A DNA stretch of 32,837 nt, from the NCBI GenBank assembly GCA_025997595.1, contig BNUU01000017.1, forward strand, positions 1 through 32,837, written 5' to 3'. Below the pieces are notes generated by a model. That model was given only the letters and a program-made list of their open reading frames with translations. It searched no databases and was not told where the DNA came from. This document shows, one piece after another, positions 21,947 to 29,880 of the stretch. The DNA comes from Spirochaetia bacterium (lineage in GTDB: Bacteria > Spirochaetota > Spirochaetia > Treponematales > Breznakiellaceae). Every line of letters starts with the position of its first letter. The first letter of the stretch is position 1. The translations under genes were made by a program, and so were the position numbers.

Positions 21947-22017
21947 ACCTTTGGAATCAGTATCAGGAATATGGTATTTCTACCCCATATCATGTATTAT
22001 ATCGGGGTATGGGATCT

Positions 22018-23334
22018 ATGCGGGCAGTTGATATAATCGCGGCGAAACGGGACGGCAGGGAACTTTCGCAGGAGGAGATCGCCTTTCTTATCGGTGGCTA
22101 TGTGGCGGGGGAGATCCCCGACTACCAGGTGTCCGCCTGGGCCATGGCGGTCTTTTTCCGGGGGATGAGCCCTGCGGAAACGGCGGCCCTGACAACGGTG
22201 ATGCTCAAGTCCGGCGCGGTGATGGACCTTGCGGGCATTCCCGGCCCCCTGGTGGACAAACACTCCACCGGCGGTGTGGGGGACAAGACCAGCCTGATCC
22301 TCGCCCCCCTGGTTGCCAGCCTCGGTATCCGGGACCCCATGATGTCGGGCCGCGCCCTGGGCCATACCGGGGGTACCCTGGACAAGCTTGAGGCGATCCC
22401 CGGTTACCGCACGAACCTGAGCGCCGCCGAATTCCGGGAGATACTGGCCCGGGACGGCTTTGCCATGACCGGCCAGACAAAGGAAACCGTTCCCGCGGAC
22501 CGGCTGCTCTACGCCCTGCGGGATGTGACCGGCACGGTGGAATCCATCCCCCTGATCACCGCCAGCATCCTCTCCAAAAAAGCTGCCGAAGGGGCCGAGG
22601 CCCTGGTACTGGATGTGAAATACGGTTCCGGCGCCTTCATGAAGGAAAGCGCGGACGGTGAAAAACTCGCCCGATCCCTGGTGAACACCGGCGTCGCCAT
22701 GGGGATGCGGATCACCGCCCTCCTCACCGACATGAACGAGCCATTAGGGAACATGGTGGGAAATTTTCTGGAAGTCGAAGAATGTTTCGATTGCCTTGAT
22801 GGAAAGGTGCCTGGCGCCTCAAGCGATTTAATGGAAGTAACTTTGGAACTGGCCGCCCGGATGGCGGTGCTGGGGGGCAAGGCCGCCGATGCCGCCGAAG
22901 GCCGCAGGCTCTGCGAAGCGGCCCTTGCAGGGGGAAAGCCCCGCGAACTGTTTCTCGCCAACATCAAAAGTCAGGGCGGAAACCCGGATCAATTTCTTGA
23001 AATGCGGGGCACGTACCGCTCCCCCTACCGCGCGGAAATAAAGGCCGCAGAAGACGGCTACATCTCCCGGATAGACGCCTGGCAGGTAGGCCACGCCGGG
23101 GTCGGCCTTGGTGTGGGCCGGAACCGCACGACAGATGCGGTGAGCCCCACCGCCGGCATTCAGTTCCGCCGCAAGGGCGGGGATGCGGTAAAAAAGGATG
23201 AGCCCATTATGACCGTGTGGGCAAAGGATGAGACAAGCCTCGCCGCCGCCCTCCCCGCTCTTGCGGCGGCGGTGGAGTATTCGAAAACGCCGCCCAAAAA
23301 ACGTACATTGATCCTTAAGGAAATAACATCATAA
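22018..23334 (+). CDS. deoA: Thymidine/pyrimidine-nucleoside phosphorylase
   Basis: A 438-residue NP-II family phosphorylase that splits thymidine, deoxyuridine or uridine into base and (deoxy)ribose 1-phosphate. Clear marks are VDKHSTGGVGDKTSL (phosphate-binding loop, about 80-94), the family signature SGRALGHTGGTLDKLEAIPG (about 110-129), LDVKYGSGAFMK and the C-terminal barrel-sandwich region (GVGLGVGRNRTTDAV). Whether it is a strict thymidine phosphorylase (DeoA) or the broader Pdp cannot be told by eye. I chose the ATG at 22018 (MRAVDII) over 22009, since GGGG stands ten bases ahead of 22018 and too near 22009. The stop overlaps the recJ start by one base. Confidence 0.9.
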   Translation: MRAVDIIAAKRDGRELSQEEIAFLIGGYVAGEIPDYQVSAWAMAVFFRGMSPAETAALTTVMLKSGAVMDLAGIPGPLVDKHSTGGVGDKTSLILAPLVASLGIRDPMMSGRALGHTGGTLDKLEAIPGYRTNLSAAEFREILARDGFAMTGQTKETVPADRLLYALRDVTGTVESIPLITASILSKKAAEGAEALVLDVKYGSGAFMKESADGEKLARSLVNTGVAMGMRITALLTDMNEPLGNMVGNFLEVEECFDCLDGKVPGASSDLMEVTLELAARMAVLGGKAADAAEGRRLCEAALAGGKPRELFLANIKSQGGNPDQFLEMRGTYRSPYRAEIKAAEDGYISRIDAWQVGHAGVGLGVGRNRTTDAVSPTAGIQFRRKGGDAVKKDEPIMTVWAKDETSLAAALPALAAAVEYSKTPPKKRTLILKEITS

Positions 23335-25460
23335 TGAAATGGGACAAGAGGGACATCCCTCAGGACATGGTAAAAAACCTCGCGGCAAAATACGGCTGCG
23401 ATAATCTCACCGCTTCGATTCTGGTGCGCCGGGGAATTACCGGCGGGGAAAACATCCGGTATTTTCTGGAGGATGATCCCCGGTATCTGCGGAACCCCTT
23501 TGGGCTGCCCGGCATGGAAGACGCCGTGGACCGGATCCTCGCCGCAAAGGAAGAGGGCGAAAAGGTGCTGATCTTTGGGGACCGGGATGTGGACGGCGTC
23601 ACCGGTACGACACTGCTTGTGGGCTACCTCACCAAACTGGGGATGGATGTGAGCTGGCGAATTCCCCTGGGGGATGATCCCTACGGCCTCTCCCTCAAGG
23701 CGGTGGAGGAATTCGCCGCCGCCTACGGCACCCTCATCATTACGGTGGACTGCGGTATTTCCAATATGGCCGAGATCGAAAAGGCTAACGAGCTGGGTGT
23801 GGATGTGATCATTACGGATCACCACAATCCCCAGGATGAAGTCCCCGCGGCGTTCACCATCGTGAACCCCAAACTTGCGGGATCGCAGTATTCCTTTCGT
23901 GACCTCTGCGGCTGCGGGGTGGCCTTCAAACTGGTGTCGGCCCTGCGCTTCGCGTTGAAGAGCGAACTCTACGGACAGCAGATCTGTCTTCTTAACACCC
24001 GGCCGGTGAACGACGCCTGGATCATCGAAATCGCCAAAATACGCAATCTGGCGGTTGTCAAAAGCTTAAGCGAAACCGTGATCCCCGGCATGGTCCGCAT
24101 CGGCGACACCCGGCTCCCCGGCTTTCTTGAGGGGCAGCAGATCTTCACCTGGGACGGGCCACTGCAGCAGCAGGTGCTCACCCGGATCTTCGGCAAGGGC
24201 GTTGAAATCGCCATGCTGGATATTGCCCCTGAGATTGCAAAAGAGATACCCCAGACGGCGGGAAAAAGCCTTCTCCGCTTAAAAGAAATTTCCCGGATCG
24301 CCCGCTATGCAACAGAAGAACTAACCGAATTGGATGTGTTCCTCAATCTGTTTACCTCTTTTATCCGCAAGCGGGAAAAGATCTTTACCGCCGATGATAC
24401 CGCAGACCTTCAGCTTGCAGCCCTGGGAACCATTGCGGACATCATGCCCTTAAAAGATGAAAACCGGATCATCGTCCGCGCAGGGCTTGAGGCCCTTAAA
24501 GCAAATCCCCGCCCCGGACTTTCGGACCTCCTCTTTAAACTGGGCCTCGCGGGCCGGCGCTTTGACACAAAGGATATTTCCTGGCAGCTCTGTCCCGCCA
24601 TCAACGCCGCAGGCCGCATGGGAAAACCGCAGACCGCAGTAAAACTGTTTTTGGAAACGGACCCCCTGCAGCGGGACAAACTTGCCGCAGAAATCCTCTC
24701 AATGAATGATGAACGCAAAAAACTGGGTGAAGATATCTGGACCATTGTGGAACCCCAGGCGTATAAAAATCTTCCCGATTATGCGGAAAAACTCGCCTTC
24801 GCCTACGGCGAGAATATTTACCGGGGCGTTACGGGGATCATGGCGACACGGCTGGTGAAACAGTTCAAAGTGCCCGCCCTGGTGATCTCCTGCGGGACCG
24901 ATACGGTCACGGGCTCCCTCCGTTCCGTCAAGGGTTACGATCTCCGCGCCCTCCTTACCCAATGCGCGGATCTTTTTCTCGACTGGGGGGGCCACAACTA
25001 TGCGGCGGGGTTCAGCATGGAAAAAAACAAGTGGGATGAATTTATCGGGCGGCTTAAAAATGCCGCTGCCAACATCGAACTTTCTACGGACGATGATAAG
25101 GACACGGTGATGGTTGACGCGGAGCTTCCCCCAATGTATCTGACCCCGGAGATCTTCAAAGTAGTGGATCGCTTTGAGCCCTACGGCGCGGAAAACGATC
25201 CCCTCACCTTCCTCACCCGCAAGGCGCGGGTAAAGGAAATCAGTTTTATGGGGAAGACCGATGTAAAACACGTCAAGCTGCTGCTGGACACGGGAAAGCA
25301 CAAATGGCCCGCCGTGTACTGGCAGGCTGCGGACAAGGTCAAGAAGGATTTCGATCTCGATGATTCGGTGGATCTGGTTTTTAATATATCACGGAACTGG
25401 TTTAACGGAACCGAGACGCCCCAGCTTATCGTTACCGATTTGAAAAGATCGGAGCATTGA
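23334..25460 (+). CDS. recJ: Single-stranded-DNA exonuclease RecJ, enlarged
   Basis: A 708-residue DHH-family nuclease related to RecJ, the 5'-3' single-strand exonuclease of recombination and mismatch repair. The metal-binding motifs are visible: GDRDVDG (82-88; most RecJ read DYDxDG), VDCGIS (138-143), TDHHNP (161-166) and the DHHA1-region GGHNYAAGFSM. Typical RecJ is about 560-580 residues. The excess lies mainly at about 214-350, between CGVAFKLVSAL and LAALGTIADIMPL, where most RecJ have a short link. The ATG overlaps the deoA stop (TAATG). No frameshift was seen. Confidence 0.88.
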   Translation: MKWDKRDIPQDMVKNLAAKYGCDNLTASILVRRGITGGENIRYFLEDDPRYLRNPFGLPGMEDAVDRILAAKEEGEKVLIFGDRDVDGVTGTTLLVGYLTKLGMDVSWRIPLGDDPYGLSLKAVEEFAAAYGTLIITVDCGISNMAEIEKANELGVDVIITDHHNPQDEVPAAFTIVNPKLAGSQYSFRDLCGCGVAFKLVSALRFALKSELYGQQICLLNTRPVNDAWIIEIAKIRNLAVVKSLSETVIPGMVRIGDTRLPGFLEGQQIFTWDGPLQQQVLTRIFGKGVEIAMLDIAPEIAKEIPQTAGKSLLRLKEISRIARYATEELTELDVFLNLFTSFIRKREKIFTADDTADLQLAALGTIADIMPLKDENRIIVRAGLEALKANPRPGLSDLLFKLGLAGRRFDTKDISWQLCPAINAAGRMGKPQTAVKLFLETDPLQRDKLAAEILSMNDERKKLGEDIWTIVEPQAYKNLPDYAEKLAFAYGENIYRGVTGIMATRLVKQFKVPALVISCGTDTVTGSLRSVKGYDLRALLTQCADLFLDWGGHNYAAGFSMEKNKWDEFIGRLKNAAANIELSTDDDKDTVMVDAELPPMYLTPEIFKVVDRFEPYGAENDPLTFLTRKARVKEISFMGKTDVKHVKLLLDTGKHKWPAVYWQAADKVKKDFDLDDSVDLVFNISRNWFNGTETPQLIVTDLKRSEH

Positions 25461-25461
25461 G

Positions 25462-26574
25462 ATGGGAGAAAGACCGCCGCAAAAAATTCACCCTCCCGCA
25501 GGGGGCATTCTTTTTTTATGTCTCCTTTTTGTTCTCATTTTAAACGGATGCGATCCCGCATCGGTTGCAGCCCAGCAGAAACAAAGCCCCCAGGCGCAGC
25601 AGGAACAGGTCCGGCAAGAGGAAGCGCCCCAGGAGCAGGCGCCGGAAAGCCGGCTTCGGTTTGCCCTGATCCCGGAAAATCCACGGCCCGGCGAACCGGT
25701 TACCATCGCCCTTGCGGACGGCGGTATCGACGGCAGCGAAGCGGGGGATATCAGGGCGGTGCTGGTCACCGCTCAGGGCCGGCTCTCGCGCACCGGTTTT
25801 TTTGATTTCCCCGTGGGCGAAGGGGAGCCTGCTTTTAAGGCGGCGGTCCTGCCGGTCCCCTCCACCGCCCGCCCAGGCCCGGCTTCCGTCAGAATAGAAA
25901 GCTCCTCCGGGGGGCCGGACTCCGCAGGGGGCCACGAAGCCGGGGCCCTGCTGGCCGAACTGCCCCTGATCATCGCAGAGCGGGAATTTGTCTCCGAAGA
26001 AATTGAACTCAACCAGACCAACACGGATATCCGCACCGTACCGGACCCCCAAAAAACCGCCGAATCGGAGCTGCTCTGGGCCATCCTTAACCGGACCGGC
26101 ACGGACATTTACGTCCGGGGCCCCTTTAGCCCCCCGGTCACTTCCACCCGGCGTACCAGTTTCTTTGGGGACCGCCGGGTCTACCGGTACACAACGGGCA
26201 AAACCGACACCTCCATCCACGCCGGCATCGACTATGGGGTGCCCAGGGGGACGCCGGTTACCGCCTGCGCAGACGGCAGGGTGGTCCTGGCCCGGTTCCG
26301 CATCGCCACGGGGAATTCGGTGATCATCGAACACCTGCCGGGGGTGTATTCCCTCTATTATCACATGGACAACATCGGGGTAAGCGAAGGGGCCATGGTC
26401 GAAACCGGCGCCCCTTTGGGCCAATCCGGGGCCACCGGACTTGCCACGGGCCCCCATCTCCACTGGGAAATCCGGGTTTCCGGGGAAAACACCGACCCCG
26501 ACGCCCTGGTAGGGCGGCCCATCCTTGACAAAGACGCAATTTTGACTAAAATGAATCAAGTATCTATATTCTGA
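25462..26574 (+). CDS. M23-family metallopeptidase lipoprotein
   Basis: A 370-residue envelope protein. The hydrophobic N-terminus ends in the lipobox LNGC (27-30), so it is likely a lipoprotein. A Gln/Ala/Pro-rich spacer (about 35-60) is followed by a beta-rich region and a C-terminal LytM/M23 endopeptidase domain with the complete zinc site: H253 and D257 (HAGID), then H332 and H334 (HLHWE), plus YYHMDN. It should cleave peptide cross-links of peptidoglycan in the periplasm. The ATG is one base after the recJ stop. The rpsU promoter is embedded in the 3' end of this gene. Confidence 0.9.
   Translation: MGERPPQKIHPPAGGILFLCLLFVLILNGCDPASVAAQQKQSPQAQQEQVRQEEAPQEQAPESRLRFALIPENPRPGEPVTIALADGGIDGSEAGDIRAVLVTAQGRLSRTGFFDFPVGEGEPAFKAAVLPVPSTARPGPASVRIESSSGGPDSAGGHEAGALLAELPLIIAEREFVSEEIELNQTNTDIRTVPDPQKTAESELLWAILNRTGTDIYVRGPFSPPVTSTRRTSFFGDRRVYRYTTGKTDTSIHAGIDYGVPRGTPVTACADGRVVLARFRIATGNSVIIEHLPGVYSLYYHMDNIGVSEGAMVETGAPLGQSGATGLATGPHLHWEIRVSGENTDPDALVGRPILDKDAILTKMNQVSIF
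26542..26570 (+). promoter_or_regulatory. rpsU promoter inside the 3' end of the M23 gene
   Basis: TTGACT (26542-26547) and TATATT (26565-26570) are separated by exactly 17 bp, both 5/6 consensus matches. RNA would start near 26577, ahead of the GGGGGTGAT ribosome-binding site of rpsU. Confidence 0.7.
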
Positions 26575-26599
26575 CCTTAGGGAAAGGGGGTGATTTTTT

Positions 26600-26803
26600 T
26601 TGGCTCATATCATAGTTGATGATAACGAGATGCTGGAAAAGGCCATCAAACGGTTCAAACGCATGGTGGAAAAGGAAGGCATCATCCGGGAATTCAAAAA
26701 ACGGGAATACTATGAAAAACCCTCTACCATCCTTAACCGGAAAAAGAAGGCCATTGCACGCAAACTGCTCAAAAAGACCCGTAAAGGCCGTTCCGAGTAT
26801 TAA
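26600..26803 (+). CDS. rpsU: 30S ribosomal protein S21
   Basis: A 67-residue basic protein matching bS21 ([24 protein letters not shown]...[13 protein letters not shown], then a Lys/Arg-rich tail), which sits near the anti-Shine-Dalgarno region of the 30S subunit and helps initiation. The start is TTG at 26600, preceded by GGGGGTGAT and a T run; no in-frame ATG fits the family N-terminus. It has its own promoter (26542-26570) and is followed by overlapping stem-loops at 26815-26854. Confidence 0.93.
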   Translation: MAHIIVDDNEMLEKAIKRFKRMVEKEGIIREFKKREYYEKPSTILNRKKKAIARKLLKKTRKGRSEY

Positions 26804-26814
26804 TTTGTAATGGA

Positions 26815-26854
26815 GTTGTTCGGCGGCTAACCGGGTTGCCGAACAACCCGGTTA
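26815..26854. terminator. Two mutually exclusive stem-loops between convergent genes
   Basis: GTTGTTCGGC (26815-26824) pairs with GCCGAACAAC (26838-26847). TAACCGGGTTG (26828-26838) pairs with CAACCCGGTTA (26844-26854), an 11-bp stem with a five-base loop. The two share bases and cannot form together. No T run follows in either direction, so it is not a textbook terminator. The second stem includes the pyrophosphatase stop codon (26854-26852). Confidence 0.6.
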
Positions 26855-28507
26855 TATTCCCGCCATCTTTTCAATCAATTCCGAAAGCAGGGGAATAAGC
26901 TGTTTCTTCCGGGAAACGATCTCCTTGAGGGTATAGCTGCCCTCATCGGCTTTGGGAAAATTCAACAGACTGACAAAGGATTTTTTCCCTGCGATAAAGA
27001 GCAGGGAATCCAGGGCCGTCACATCGGTCACCAGGAGCCCTGAAAAAAGATAATTCTTTGACGCGCAGAGTGTTTCCAGGGCCGCCTGAATTTCTGTTCC
27101 CCTGGCGGCAAGATCCGTGGGGCTGTCGGTTTCAATCTGGCTCACGGTAAAGGCAAAATCCTGTTCCGTATATTCCTTCATATCCAATGACACCAGTTCC
27201 TCTGCGGGCAGCCCGTTGGCCCGGCTTGCAATGGTCTGCAATTCCCGGCCCAGCTGCTGAACATCAAGGCCGCATAGGGACGACAGATATGCTGCGGTTT
27301 CAATATCCGTGTCGGTGGTGGTGGCGGAATGAAGGGACAGGGTATCCGCAAGGATGCCGCAGAGCAAAATCGAAGCAATGTCCTTTCCCAGAGGAAGGGC
27401 CTGTTCCCGGTACAGGTTTGCAATTATCGTACAGGTGGCGCCCACAACCTTGTTAATAAAGGTGATGGGGTACCGGGTGGAAAGATTGCCGAGCCGGTGA
27501 TGATCGATTACTTCAAGAATTTTATAGTGTTCGATCCCCTCGATGGCCTGACTGGGCTCGTTGTGATCCACCATGATAAGCTCGATGTTGGGTTCCTGAA
27601 TAAGGTCCCCTTCAAAGATGACCCCCGCCACCCGGCCCTCATCATCGGCGATGGGGAGACACCGGGACGGGGCATGGGAAAGGGGCTCCCGGAGTTTTTT
27701 TACCGTGTCGGTCAGATGCATCAGGGGCACCGATTCATCCCCCATGGCCCCCGCGGGCACCGAATACACGATCAGCATTGCGGTGGAAGAAGTATCGTAG
27801 GGGCAGCTGATAACCGATACCTGATTCTCCCGGGCAAGCTCCGCAAGATCCGGCCCCAGGCCCAGACTGTTGGTAAGAATGAGGGCCCGGACTTTCCGCT
27901 TAATACAGAATTCCTGAATATCCCAGCGATCCCCCACTACCACCAGTGCGTCGCCGATATTCTTGTTTTCCAGATGGGCCCTGAAATATTTGTTATAGGA
28001 GGCCGCCACCACGATGGGGGATTTCCTCACCTCCCGGTTGTCAAAGAGGGTCACGGGCTGCGCACGAAGGGTACGCACCAGATAATCAATGGAAACGGGA
28101 AAGCTGGATTTTTTGTTGGGGTTGATGTTGGCGATAATATACCGGGCAAAGTTTTTATAATGGAGCATACTCTGATAGACCCCGTTCCGGTCCACGATGG
28201 GCAATACCCGCACTCCCTCCTGCTGCATCCGTTCCAGGGCGTCCCAGAGGGTAACATCCGCGCCCACCGTCACGGGCTCCCCGTTAAGGTAATATTCGGC
28301 CCGGGGGATAAGATCCGGGAGATACTCCGGCACCGGTATGTTAAAACGGTCAAGGATATACTCGGTCTGGGGATTGATCTTCCCCGCCCTGGCGGCAAAG
28401 CAGTTTGTCATGCCCTGGGCCTGTTTGAGCCTGGCATAGGCCGCGGCGGACACCACCGAGTCGGTGTCGGGGTTCCGGTGGCCAATCACATACACCCGTT
28501 TGTTCAT
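26852..28507 (-). CDS. CBS/DRTGG-regulated family II inorganic pyrophosphatase
   Basis: A 551-residue manganese-dependent pyrophosphatase. The N-terminal DHH half starts VIGHRNPDTDS (H10, D14, D16). Two CBS domains (about 74-125 and 262-305) flank a DRTGG domain (about 145-250). The catalytic half resumes with VDHNE (313-317) and IDHHRLGN (334-341) and ends with a DHHA2 domain. In characterised relatives the CBS pair binds adenine nucleotides (AMP/ADP inhibit) and CBS-DRTGG enzymes are activated by diadenosine polyphosphates, so this is probably an energy-sensing PPase. It lacks membrane segments and is cytosolic. The ATG overlaps the stop of the upstream DUF6062-like gene (ATGA). Confidence 0.9.
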   Translation of the reverse strand: MNKRVYVIGHRNPDTDSVVSAAAYARLKQAQGMTNCFAARAGKINPQTEYILDRFNIPVPEYLPDLIPRAEYYLNGEPVTVGADVTLWDALERMQQEGVRVLPIVDRNGVYQSMLHYKNFARYIIANINPNKKSSFPVSIDYLVRTLRAQPVTLFDNREVRKSPIVVAASYNKYFRAHLENKNIGDALVVVGDRWDIQEFCIKRKVRALILTNSLGLGPDLAELARENQVSVISCPYDTSSTAMLIVYSVPAGAMGDESVPLMHLTDTVKKLREPLSHAPSRCLPIADDEGRVAGVIFEGDLIQEPNIELIMVDHNEPSQAIEGIEHYKILEVIDHHRLGNLSTRYPITFINKVVGATCTIIANLYREQALPLGKDIASILLCGILADTLSLHSATTTDTDIETAAYLSSLCGLDVQQLGRELQTIASRANGLPAEELVSLDMKEYTEQDFAFTVSQIETDSPTDLAARGTEIQAALETLCASKNYLFSGLLVTDVTALDSLLFIAGKKSFVSLLNFPKADEGSYTLKEIVSRKKQLIPLLSELIEKMAGI

Positions 28508-29151
28508 ATATCAGCGGTCCCCCGCAGTTCTATGGCCAGTTCCTTCCAGACCACCTGGTCCTTTTCCGGGAGGGCGTGAAATTCTTCCTGTCTGCCATAG
28601 GCGGACAATTCGATAAACCGGTTCACCCGTTTGATAAGTTCATCAAATTTATGCCCGTGAAAACTTGTGATCCATTGGGGGACTTTTTTGTACAGTTCCA
28701 GGAGCCGGCCGTAATGGGGGGCGCAGAGGCCGTCGGAGGCGGTAAAGGCCGCGCGCAGATCCCGTTCATCCTCGCTTTCCCCTCCGCAGCCGGCGATAAA
28801 GCCCAGGTATTCCACCTCGATCCGGTCTTGTTCCACGCAGATGGGGCAGCGCTCCCTGGGTTTCCAGGGTTTGCGGGTTTTAAATGATGATATGCGGTCC
28901 TCCAGGATGTCCCGGCCCATGATCGCCACGGCGAGGCCGTCCCGAAAGGACACCAGCCTGCGGGAATGCCGCTCGCAGAAGCCCCCGGCCAGGCGGTGGG
29001 CCCTGCGGAAACTCCGGTCGGAAACGTGCTCAAAGAGCATGTTGTCGATGTACCGTTCCGCCCGGTCGCCTACGATGCGGCAGAGAGGGCAGAGGGGCTT
29101 TTTGCAGGCATCTGATAGTTCAAAAAAGTTGATGTGCCGGTCTACCGCCAT
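28504..29151 (-). CDS. Cysteine-rich DUF6062-like protein
   Basis: A 215-residue soluble protein with paired cysteines spread along it: CKKPLCPLC (C16, C21, C24), FCERH, CPICVEQ and LCAPHY, which look like several zinc-binding knuckles. The arrangement resembles the uncharacterised DUF6062 family of anaerobic bacteria. The start at 29151 follows GAGGAAAGGA; a longer frame to 29331 would overlap rpiA. It is 14 bases after rpiA and overlaps the pyrophosphatase start, so it is co-expressed with both. No function is known to me. Confidence 0.75.
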   Translation of the reverse strand: MAVDRHINFFELSDACKKPLCPLCRIVGDRAERYIDNMLFEHVSDRSFRRAHRLAGGFCERHSRRLVSFRDGLAVAIMGRDILEDRISSFKTRKPWKPRERCPICVEQDRIEVEYLGFIAGCGGESEDERDLRAAFTASDGLCAPHYGRLLELYKKVPQWITSFHGHKFDELIKRVNRFIELSAYGRQEEFHALPEKDQVVWKELAIELRGTADI

Positions 29152-29164
29152 GTAAATCCTTTCC

Positions 29165-29866
29165 TCACCTACGAATTTCCAGTGTACCCTCCGCATGGCC
29201 GATAAACACCGTGGGCCGTATGCGGGTAAAAAACCCGTTTTCCACCACTCCGGGGATGTGGTTGAGTTCCGCTTCGAGCCGCACCGGATCGATCTTATCC
29301 TTAAACCGAATGTCCAAAAGCAGGTTCCCATGTTCGGTGATCACCGGCCCGGCCTTCCGCACCGCCTCCCGCAAAATCACCTCCGCGCCGAGTTTTTCCA
29401 GTTCAGATCTGACGGGGAGCCGGGCCTCGGGGATGACCTCCACGGGCACGGGGAACGCAAGCCCCAGGTGTTCAACCAGCTTGGTCTCATCCGCCACCAC
29501 CGCATAGGCTGCGGAGGCATAGGCGGCGATTTTTTCCATCAGGAGGGCCCCGCCCCCGCCCTTTACCAGGCGGTTTTCCGTATCGATCTCATCTGCGCCG
29601 TCGATGCACAGGTCCAGCTTCCCCCCCAGTTCGGGGGCGTTCAGGCTGTAGAGGGGGATGCCCCATTTTTCGCACTCCAGAATAGTCTGGAAACTGGTGG
29701 CAAAGGCCCGGATGCCGCTCAGCTTCCCGGCGGCCACAAGTGAGCCGATGCGGCGGGTCACATGAATCGCGGTAGAACCCGTGCCGAGCCCCAGCTTCAT
29801 GCCGCTTTTAACCAGGGCGTCCACCGCGCCGGTCCCGGTCAATTCCTTCATTTCCTGCTGATTCAT
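29165..29866 (-). CDS. rpiA: Ribose-5-phosphate isomerase A
   Basis: A 233-residue RpiA that interconverts ribose 5-phosphate and ribulose 5-phosphate in the pentose phosphate pathway. The phosphate-binding GLGTGSTA (about 26-33), the catalytic DGADEID (95-101) and the LVKGGGGALLMEKI block match the family, and length is normal. The start at 29866 has GGGAAAT upstream. It follows the aroDE gene by 14 bases and precedes the DUF6062-like gene by 13, in one minus-strand run. Confidence 0.95.
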   Translation of the reverse strand: MNQQEMKELTGTGAVDALVKSGMKLGLGTGSTAIHVTRRIGSLVAAGKLSGIRAFATSFQTILECEKWGIPLYSLNAPELGGKLDLCIDGADEIDTENRLVKGGGGALLMEKIAAYASAAYAVVADETKLVEHLGLAFPVPVEVIPEARLPVRSELEKLGAEVILREAVRKAGPVITEHGNLLLDIRFKDKIDPVRLEAELNHIPGVVENGFFTRIRPTVFIGHAEGTLEIRR

Positions 29867-29880
29867 TATTTCCCGCCCGC

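Noticed and set aside
23334..25460. Possible frameshift or fusion explaining the long RecJ
   Set aside because: The frame is continuous, motifs occur in the normal order and the extra segment lies inside rather than at an end.
25540..26559. A 339-codon minus-strand frame opposite the M23 lipoprotein
   Set aside because: Antisense shadow; the plus strand carries a lipobox and a complete zinc site.
27329..28579. A 416-codon plus-strand frame opposite the pyrophosphatase
   Set aside because: Shadow of the well-supported PPase gene; low-complexity composition and no recognisable domain.
29152..29331. N-terminal extension of the DUF6062-like protein
   Set aside because: It overlaps rpiA antisense-free coding sequence in another frame, and a good ribosome-binding site exists for the ATG at 29151.
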